Shown here one piece after another: positions 56,339-64,000 of a stretch of DNA of 64,000 bases (the stretch's first letter is position 1; each line of letters begins with the position of its first letter). The notes under the pieces are model-generated. The model was given only the letters and a program-made list of their open reading frames with translations. It was not told the origin of the DNA and ran no database searches. Both the position numbers and the translations under genes were made by a program. Source of the stretch: Lantana camara (Eukaryota > Streptophyta > Magnoliopsida > Lamiales > Verbenaceae); the NCBI GenBank assembly GCA_037501455.1, contig CM074860.1, positions 52,710,501 to 52,774,500 on the forward strand, in the 5' to 3' direction.

Positions 56339-58183
56339 AAAGTGATCGCCTACGCTTCTCGGAAACTAAAGGAATATGAAAGGAATTATCCAACACACGA
56401 CCTAGAGCTTGCAGCCGTGATCTTTGCTCTCGGGAAATGGAGACATTATCTTTACGGGACTTCCTTTGAGATTTTTACCAATCACAAGAGCCTCCAGTAT
56501 TTGTTCACACAGAAAGATTTGAATATGAGGCAACAATGTTGGATGGAAAAGTTGGAAGATTATGATTGTACAATTAAATACCATCCAGGAAAAGCTAATG
56601 TGGTCGCCGATGCACTCAGCAGGAAGGCGAGTGTATCGAATTTGGAAATAAAGGAAAGTGAGGAAGTTGCCCCGATTGTGTTAAAAGCTCGGGTTGCTAA
56701 TATCACAATTCAGCCGGAATTAAAGTATCAGTTATTGGAGGCTCAGAATAAGGATCCGGAAGTGCAGAAGCTTACAAGTAAAGCTAAGGATGACCCGGAG
56801 AGTCCGTTTGGGTTTGATGAGACCGGGTTGCTTCGGTTTAAAAACAGAGTGGTAGTACCTGAAGAATTTAAACGGGTCCTACTTGAAGAAGCTCACAAGT
56901 CAGCCTACTCGATCCACCCAGGAGGAAATAAAATGTATAAGGATTTGAAGCAATATTATTGGTGGAACGGGATGAAGAGAGACGTAGCAGAATATGTGAA
57001 GCATTGCCTGACTTGTCAAAATGTGAAAGCTGAGCACCAAAAACCCGCGGGACTTCTACAACCGTTACCTATTCCCGAGTGGAAGTGGGAACAAGTAACG
57101 ATGGACTTTGTTTCTGGATTACCGAAGGTTAAAGGCGGGTTTGATGGAATTTGGGTAATCGTGGATAGATTTACAAAGTCTGCTCACTTTCTACCGGTCC
57201 GGATGTCTTATAAGATCCCGAAGTTGGCTGAAATCTATAACAGAGAGATTATTCAACTTCATGGTATTCCGGTGAGCATAGTGTCAGACCGAGACCCGAG
57301 ATTTACTTCTAAGTTGTGGCAGGAGTTGCAGGCCGTTTTGGGGATGAAACTTAAGTTCAGTACAACATTCCACCCGCAAACAGACGGTCAAACTGAAAGG
57401 TTAATCAGGTATTTGGAAGATCTTCTTCGGGCTTGCGCGATGGATTTTCAGAACTCGTGGGCAGAACAGCTTCCTTTAATTGAGTTTGCTTATAATAACA
57501 GCTTTCAGGCTTCGATCGGGACGGCTCCTTACGAGTTACATTATGGAAGAAAGTGCCGATCTCCGTTGTTCTTCGACTTGGAAGAATGGAAATGGTCAAA
57601 ACAGGAAGGGGTAAAGAAAGGTGAAAGATTCGAAAGGCCTTCCAAAGTCGTTCAAGCTATGATTGAGAAAGTTCAAATGATTCAACAACGGATGAAAGCC
57701 GCGCAAGATAGGCAAAAGAGTTATGCCGATAAGCGCCGAAGAGATCTAGAGTTTGAAGTTGGTGACCGGGTATTCTTGAAGGTGTCACCAAGGAAAGGTT
57801 TCACCCGAATCGGGAAAGGAGGAAAACTTAATCCTCGCTACTTAGGTCCGTTTGAGACTCTTGAAAGAATAAGCGAGGTAGCCTATCGACTGGACCTACC
57901 ACCGAGTCTTACAGGGATTCACAACGTGTTTCATGTTTCACAATTAAGGAAATATTACCCCGATGAGAGCACGATTCTCCCCGTGGATGAAGTTGAACTA
58001 GAACCAAATTTGACATTTGTTCAGAGGCCGGTTAGAATATTGGATCGGAAATTTCAAGAGTTGAGAAACCGGAGGATTCCCATGGTTAAAGTTTTGTGGA
58101 GAAGTGGTAAAACGGAGGAAGCTACATGGGAAACAGAAGATAAAATGAAACGGTTCCACCCGGAGTTGTTCACACAAGACTAG
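56339..58183 (+). pseudogene. RE10 RNase H (C-terminal part)-integrase-chromodomain
   Basis: This continues the frame interrupted by sLTR-C and is open for about 613 codons. RNase H has [29 protein letters not shown] and [16 protein letters not shown]; where relatives have FTDHKSL this copy has FTNHKSL, losing a catalytic Asp. The integrase zinc-binding part is at 56890-57020 ([16 protein letters not shown]). The core has MDFVSG, SDRDPRF and DGQTER, giving the D-D-E residues. A GPF segment (YLGPFE) is near 57841. The chromodomain-like tail is at about 58036-58170 ([40 protein letters not shown]). In intact relatives this part inserts the DNA copy and guides it to chromatin. It has no start of its own. 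Confidence 0.95.
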
Positions 58184-58207
58184 AGAATCTGGGGACCAGA
58201 TTCTTTT

Positions 58208-58221
58208 AAGGGGGGGAGAGT
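58208..58221 (+). other. Polypurine tract of RE10
   Basis: AAGGGGGGGAGAGT directly precedes the 3' LTR start TGTAACG. Confidence 0.95.
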
Positions 58222-59173
58222 TGTAACGCCCCGGTTTCCGGATGAACAGGTAAGCACGCCACGTGTGTGTTTTGAGCGTAGGATTTATTTAAATCTTTAA
58301 TTTTATAATATATTCTTACGCGGCATTCATAATTTTATAAAATTCACGAAACATCCTTTATGTGAATTATATGAATTCATATCATTGAAAATATTATTTC
58401 ACGACACGGAAAATATTTATTGCATGAAACAATTACCGAGAGTGTTTTAAATTACCAAATTGTCCCTAGTGAAGATTTTTTAAAATTCTAGGGACTTAAC
58501 TGCATAACTTTCAAAGATCTAATTGATCATATTTTAAAACTATGTATACTTAATTGCATACTTTCATGAGTTAGAGGATTAATTGGCAAATTGGCACATT
58601 TCACACATTTCAAAAAATGGGTTTTACGTAATGCATCTCAAAGCTTCTTTCTTGATCATTTTTCTATCCAAAAATTTCCCAACAACTTGCTCTCTCTCTC
58701 TCGGTATCAAGAAGCAAAGAAAGGAAGGAGAATTTTGCCTTTTTCTTCAAGAATCTCAAGAATTTTGCCAAGCTTTAGGGAGATCATCATCATCATCATC
58801 TACCTTCTTCATTTCTTAGTTTTCAAGGTTTGTTTGCATGGAAGTGATGATTCTTGCTCATATTTGATATGGTTAGGGTTTGGGAATTATGTGTTAGATG
58901 AATTAATTAGAATTAGAAGCATGATTATGAGATCATTCCATGAATTATAGCATGAGTTATAGCTTGAATCCTTGAAAATTTGGCATGAATGATCAAGTGT
59001 GATCATGAACTTGAAATCATGAATTCTTGATAATATTGCATGCTTTGAGTGTTTGAATGTTATAATATCATTTCTTGAGCAAGTATACATGTATATTTTC
59101 AGAAATCATGACTTTGTTGATCATTCCCGTGAGCATCCCCTGTTTTTGCTCTGTTCTTCAAATTTGCAGAAAC

Positions 59174-59405
59174 TGGGAACGACCGTTCCCAGCCTCAAGG
59201 CATTGAGGGAACGGGAGTTCCCACCTTTTCAAATGAACTGGGCGGCCGAGCATGGGAACGGTCGTTCCCACTTTGGCCTTGCTGCCGGAAGGGCCGTTCC
59301 CAACTAAAAGGCGCGCTTTTATTTTTAAAATCGTTGGCGCGTTTTGGGGAACTCTTGGGAACGACCGTTCCCATTTTGCAAAGGGGACCGGAACGGCCGT
59401 TCCCA
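59174..59405. repeat. GGGAACG palindrome cluster (RE10 3' LTR)
   Basis: This is the same six-copy cluster as 48361-48596. Several copies differ only at the central bases (for example GGCC to GACC or GGTC), while most arms are unchanged. Confidence 0.9.
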
Positions 59406-59628
59406 CCTGACTTGCAGAACAAAATTCACTGCATAAAATTACGAAAATGACCCCTCCATCCAACGACTTCTTTGACCCCGAATTGCTATAATATGTGCTA
59501 ATATGATGTGAAACAACATGTGATCATGCCACATTGTATTTTCGTGGTTGTCTCGATACATTTCCGTCGTTCGTCATATTTTGGTCATTTTAGGTCATGT
59601 CTCACGAATATACATCGTGTTTGCACAG

Positions 59629-59694
59629 GTCACGAGGGCGTGGACGGGGAGCAAGCTCCTTAGAACACTTCTTTATTGTATTTTGCAAGGAAAG
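59629..59694 (+). other. Candidate LTR mini-exon (RE10 3' LTR)
   Basis: This is the 66-nt copy of 48811-48876 with the same acceptor-like and donor-like borders. Confidence 0.5.
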
Positions 59695-60402
59695 GTGAGG
59701 TTTAGGTTATGGATATAGAACCCTACCACCCTTATGTGCTATTTTCGGCCAAAACCTATTTTAATTATAAACGTTTTCCAAGTTATAAACATTTCAAGCA
59801 AGAAAGTATGGATTGCCATGATTTCAAGCATGTTTGGCGACTACATGATTGCACGTGGGCCCGAGGGTAATTCTTGAGCCAACCGGGAAAGCAAGGGCTG
59901 ACGGGTAACTCCTGAATTATCCTCACATTGTTGGGATCACCCCCGAAGCCACTAGGAGATTAGTGGTGGAAGGAGTTCCGTGTCTAGAGGGTCATGTCCT
60001 CAACACACACCATGTCGTGGATAGTCGAGCCTTGCAAACTCGCTATCACCCGGAGGAAGAAGGAGACTGGGGATTAATCCGGCATGTCGGGTTATCCTCG
60101 GGTTATCGCATGATTTCAAGCATGAAACTGTCTATGTGAGCACTAAATGGAATTGCGTGATCATGTATTGAATTGATAAAGCAAGCACGTATTGTCACGT
60201 TTGGTGTAAAGGTTGGAGAATCGCCCCTGCTCGCCGGGGTCACATGTTCATGAAATGGTTAAGCTAAAATGTTAAAGTGATTGGTTGTAATCTCGGGCAA
60301 AGATCAAGCTTCTTGAATTATATATTCCTTTCATTTCCAAAGTCTTCACCCGAGGCTACACCATGCATGTGATGTGTGTTATATATATATTTTGCCCCTC
60401 AC

Positions 60403-60421
60403 TCAGTCTTCGGTAGACTGA
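60403..60421 (+). other. Conserved stem-loop (RE10 3' LTR)
   Basis: TCAGTCT 60403-60409 pairs with AGACTGA 60415-60421 across a 5-base loop, identical to the 5' LTR copy. Confidence 0.7.
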
Positions 60422-60854
60422 TACTTCACTTTTCAGGTACCCTTTTAGCGTGGTCGTGCTAGGCGGGAGTTGTTCGAGTCTTACATTTCCACGGGTCTAG
60501 TTTCATACCCTTTTTGTATAAGTCTTATGCTAGTTTCATGTTATGATTAGTATTGTCACGTTTTGGATACTTGAATATGTATATTATCAAGAGATGATAA
60601 TGTATTGATAGTTAAATTGGTATCTATAAGTATCTATTCGGTAAATATGGTACCTATATGTATGAATGATCTTATTGGTTCCGCTTTCATTATCATGTTT
60701 GCTTTGGTGTTGTTGGGGAGAGCGTCCTGCCTAGCTCGTCATTTTATTGTCACCCGTTCGCTATAGTTTTGGTTTATGTATGGACTTTCCATTTCATACA
60801 TGGATCGAGGATATAGTGCGGGGGATGTGGTGCCCTGGGGGTTAGGGTGCTACA

Positions 60855-60985
60855 TTCGAAGCTCACCGGACAACCCCAAAAAACCTTGCAAGTTACCAAA
60901 CTACCACCAAGAGGAGAGCTAACCACGTAATCATGCGCACACAAGGAAACAGGCAAGCACATAGAAGAAGCAATATCTCGGGAAA
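60855..60985 (-). pseudogene. RE9 gypsy protease fragment, part 2
   Basis: On the minus strand, SREIASSMCLPVSLCAHDYVVSSPLGGSLVT and CKVFWGCPVSFE match the protease region of RE7 (44220-44350) and join directly to 47407 once RE10 is removed. The upstream protease active site and gag are missing beyond about 60985. The first 5 bases are the right TTCGA duplication. Confidence 0.85.
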
Positions 60986-61751
60986 AACTAAGTCAGATTA
61001 TTCTAGGAAACAAAGTGCTGGTATTCAACAATGTGGAATCAAGTCTTCATATTTTCCCTAAAAGATTTTTAAAACTTCAGCACATTTATTAAAAAACAGA
61101 CATTCAAGTGAATAAAGCTTTATCTACACCTCATTAACCTGTAATCAAACCAAAATGACCTTGTTCTCCCTTCAAAGTTAGCATACCATACTAGCAAAAC
61201 CAACCAAATCTTTATCTACACCTCACTAACCTGTGACCAAAAACAAATAAAAACAATTACGATCTTCAAATTGACATGAAATATGAAAATTGTTCATTTA
61301 CTAAATCTTGAATTGCACAAATTACATACATTTACCAACTCCCATTGAACAACTTTGTTAACAGCTTTTCCGATAGTTACAATATCTTTATGAGGTTTCA
61401 CTAATCTTTGACTTGCTTCAAATGCCTTTGTAACCCAACCTTGCAAAATTTAAGCTCATGTTCTGGACACTCAATAAATCCCATAACAATACCATTTGCC
61501 ACAATTTTTTTTGGTATTCCATGACAATATAGGTATACTTTAGCCCAAACCTAACATACAAAAGAAAATAAAAATATGATATCTTCAAAGAATTACTATA
61601 TATTTCACAAGCTATTTATCCTCAATACTAGATTAAAACAAAAAATACACAAATTGTATAATGATGGCAGAATCAACCTCATTTCTTCCCTTTGATCACA
61701 GTTTTATCAATCTGCAAAAGATAACAGTGATGAGTTCCTGACATTTAGTGT
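60986..61751. other. Unassigned stretch between RE9 and RE11
   Basis: About 770 bp of AT-rich sequence matches no LTR or pol domain in the window. On the minus strand at about 61560-61320 degenerate frames read KVYLYCHGIPKKIVANGIVMG and, in another frame, LVKPHKDIVTIGKAVNKVVQWELV. The latter is reminiscent of the C-terminal region of plant En/Spm (CACTA) transposase-related proteins. This is a weak resemblance recalled from family knowledge; a protein search would decide it. Confidence 0.3.
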
Positions 61752-64000
61752 TGTAGCACCCTAACCCCCAAGGCTCTACATCCCCCGCACTATAGCCCGA
61801 TCCACATACGAAATGGATAATCCGTACATAAACCGAAACTATACCGAGCAATCAAGAAATAACGAGCTAGGCGGGACAACTCCCCAACACAATCAAACCA
61901 AGACATGCAAATCAAAAGCGGAAGCATTTATATCATCAATACATATAGGTACCATAATTACATCAAAAGTATATATAGTAATACGTACCAACATTTATCA
62001 ATAAATTATCATCTCTTATATATCATTCAATAATAAGTATCCAAAAGCTACTAACATGAAACTCCAAAAGGATAATACGTGGAAATGCATTGCAAGACTC
62101 GACTGAAAAGGGAAGACACTACTCGAACTGCCGCCTAGAATGACCACGACCAAAAGTACCTGAAAAGTGAAGTATCGGTCTTTTGAAAACTAAGTGAGGG
62201 GCATAGATATATATAACACACATCACATGCAAGTCATAACCTCAGGTGAAGATTTGGAAATGAAATAAATATAGGTTTGAAAAAACGACTATTCTTCACC
62301 CGATATTACAACTATCAAGCTTAACATGATAACTTATCAATTTCATGAAATACGTGGCCCGGCGAGTGAGGGCAATTCTCCAACCTTTACACCAAATGTG
62401 AACAATATGTGCTTGCTTGAATAATTAATACTTGATCGTGCAATTCAATTAGTGCTCAATTAGCAATATAATTCATGAGTGAAAACATGCAATAACCCGA
62501 GGACAATCTGCGGTGTCAGACCCGTCCCCAGTCTCCTTCTTCCTCCGGGTGATAGTGGGTTTGGAAGGCCCAACTATCCACGACATGGTGTACATCGGGA
62601 ACATGACTCCCACGCACGGAAGTCCTTCCACCACTAACCTCCTGGTGGCTTCGGGGGTGATCCCAACGAGGTGAGGATAGCGCAAGAGTTACCCATCAGC
62701 CCTTGCTTTCCCGGTTGGCTCAAGCTACCACCCTCGGGCCCAAGTGCAATCATGGTACTCGCCAAAACATGTTTGAATCATGAACAATCATGGCATGCTG
62801 GCTTGAAAGTGTTTATATTTTGGAAAGCATTTATAGATATAATAGGTTTTAGCTGAAAACATCACATAAGGGTTATAAAGGTTCTATATACCTAGAACAA
62901 AACCTCACCTGTACAACCAAAATACGATAAGGATATACTCTAGGGAGCCTACTCCTCGTCTATGGCCTCGTGATATGTGCAATCAAGACGTGTATACATG
63001 AGACATGACTCAAAATGTATCAATTATGACTAACGGCAAAATGCAACGAGACGACGTGGAATTATGAATGCGGCACAAAATAATCTTGTTTTTGCATGAA
63101 ATGCATCATATAATAACAATTTGGGGTCAAGTAAGGCATTGGAGCAAAATATGAAATTTATATGTACTAATGCAGAAAATTTTCAGCATGCGAACATTGT
63201 ATTCAAATAAGCATAACTCCTTCATCGGAATGAATTTTAACGAACCGAAAAATTTCTAGAAAACTAGACAAACATATCTTTACAAAGATGTGAGGCTCAT
63301 ATTCTAGTTCATCCCGAGTAAATACCAGTTTTTGTTTGAATATGACACAAAGCAGAAAATTTCCTGCAGCGCTATTAGTGAAAGATGATCGTCGTTCCCT
63401 TATCAAACGAAGTCGAAACGATCTGAAAATTGGTGGAGATACTTATAACATACCCAGAAATACACCAGTAAAACAGTTTTAAAAATTTCCACCATTTAGT
63501 CTCTCTGATCAAGCCCAAAACCGAAATATGAAAACAAGGGACAGCAGGGGATGTTGCTATTTTTCTCGGGGTTCAAATCAAATCGGATTGACACCAACTT
63601 TTGCAGAGATCATCTATAATATATCAAGAATATCCGTATAAAACGGTTTTGAGAAAATCCCACTCAACAAGCCACAATTCGATTTCAAATTGGATTAACG
63701 CAGATTCGCGACAGTTTGGCGGCACCAAATTAAAACAGCCATAACTCAGAAACGAAAATTGATATTGATGAACCGTAAAAAGGAGGGTGCTCTACACTTC
63801 AAATACTTGCTACAGTCGAAAAACCAGAGCAATTGGAGCAGGGGAGGGGTGTCGGTAAAACAGGGGAAGGCTCGGTCAAAATCAAAATCAACCAAAACAA
63901 CAATTTTCAAGCTCCAAAATGATATATTTCTGTAAAGACTCATGCATATATGCTTATACTACCATAAAACTTCATATAAACATTTAAAGCCACCAAGATC
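61752..64000 (-). repeat. RE11: LTR of a minus-strand gypsy element (runs off the right edge)
   Basis: On the minus strand it ends GGGGTTAGGGTGCTACA at 61752, as the RE10 LTR does, and shares GCGGGGGATGTA, the CTATAGTTT region, GCTTCCGC near 61915, CCGGCGAGT near 62360 and donor-like TACAG|GTGAGGTTTTG at 62909/62908 with it. Further in, where RE10 has the GGGAACG cluster (63190-63430 by alignment), this LTR has unrelated AT-rich sequence. It is thus a related but distinct family, or a copy in which this module was replaced. Confidence 0.8.

Larger units (their letters stand above)
47408..60854 (+). mobile_element. RE10: structurally complete Ty3/gypsy chromovirus-like element
   Basis: Parts in order are 5' LTR 47408-50036, primer site 50045, gag-protease-reverse transcriptase 50292-52944, nested solo LTR sLTR-C 52945-56333, RNase H-integrase-chromodomain 56339-58183, polypurine tract 58208-58221 and 3' LTR 58222-60854, with TTCGA on both sides. 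Domain order and the chromodomain-like tail place it with Tekay/Del-type elements. By eye the two LTRs differ at about 20 places in their first 1.2 kb, suggesting a fairly recent insertion. The body has one frameshift and at least three in-frame stops and cannot make a full polyprotein. Confidence 0.95.
58222..60854 (+). repeat. RE10 3' LTR
   Basis: The 2633-bp LTR is near-identical to 47408-50036. Small differences include a shorter TC run near 58690, single-base indels near 58475 and 58612, and scattered substitutions, several within palindromes. The LTR ends GGGTGCTACA, followed by TTCGA. Confidence 0.95.

Overview
The window is about 64 kb of AT-rich plant nuclear DNA made almost entirely of LTR retrotransposons inserted into one another. 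I see no host gene, rRNA or tRNA gene. The evidence for a plant (probably eudicot) is: Ty3/gypsy chromovirus-type polyproteins with a C-terminal chromodomain-like tail (Tekay/Del-like), LTRs of 2.4-3.7 kb, initiator-Met tRNA primer sites (TGGTATCAGAGC), one Ty1/copia element with very short LTRs, and nested insertions typical of pericentromeric heterochromatin. The species cannot be named from the sequence. The element names RE1-RE11 and sLTR-A/B/C are mine.

Layout. 1-16786 is RE2, a minus-strand LTR element whose interior (11149-13712) codes for nothing recognisable. Its left LTR is split by RE1 (2286-10636, minus, TSD TTCAG), a second non-coding element. 16787-19674 is a mosaic LTR fragment (RE3). 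19675-27260 is the 3' end of a plus-strand gypsy element (RE4), whose LTR is split by a decayed copia element (RE5, 20833-25908). 27261-27704 is an unclassified LTR-like piece. 27705-32445 is RE6, a plus-strand element with a gag fused to a truncated LTR. 32446-45128 is RE7, a minus-strand gypsy element whose reverse transcriptase gene is split by a solo LTR (sLTR-A, 37799-43398), itself split by another solo LTR (sLTR-B, 39184-41621, TSD TCATA). 45129-46885 holds two LTR heads. 46886-47407 plus 60855-60985 is a minus-strand gypsy fragment (RE9). It is split by RE10 (47408-60854, plus, TSD TTCGA), a structurally complete gypsy element with paired LTRs, PBS, gag-pol and PPT. RE10 is broken by point lesions and by a third solo LTR (sLTR-C, 52945-56333, TSD AAGGA). 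60986-61751 is unassigned, and 61752-64000 is the start of another minus-strand LTR (RE11).

How the parts relate. RE1 and RE10 have related LTRs; RE10 has the coding layout and RE1 none, so they look like a non-autonomous/autonomous pair. Three patterns are not explained by standard annotation. First, LTRs of at least seven families share a 56-86 nt exon-like block flanked by a splice-acceptor-like site and a strong AG|GTGAGG/GTGGGT donor-like site, with a further donor upstream and a stem-loop plus acceptor downstream. Second, the putative first intron carries a different GC-rich palindrome cassette in each family, about 1-1.4 kb from the LTR start. Third, the two non-coding elements carry tandem arrays of small hairpins whose arms change in a compensatory way. 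These are sequence observations; the functional readings are inference.
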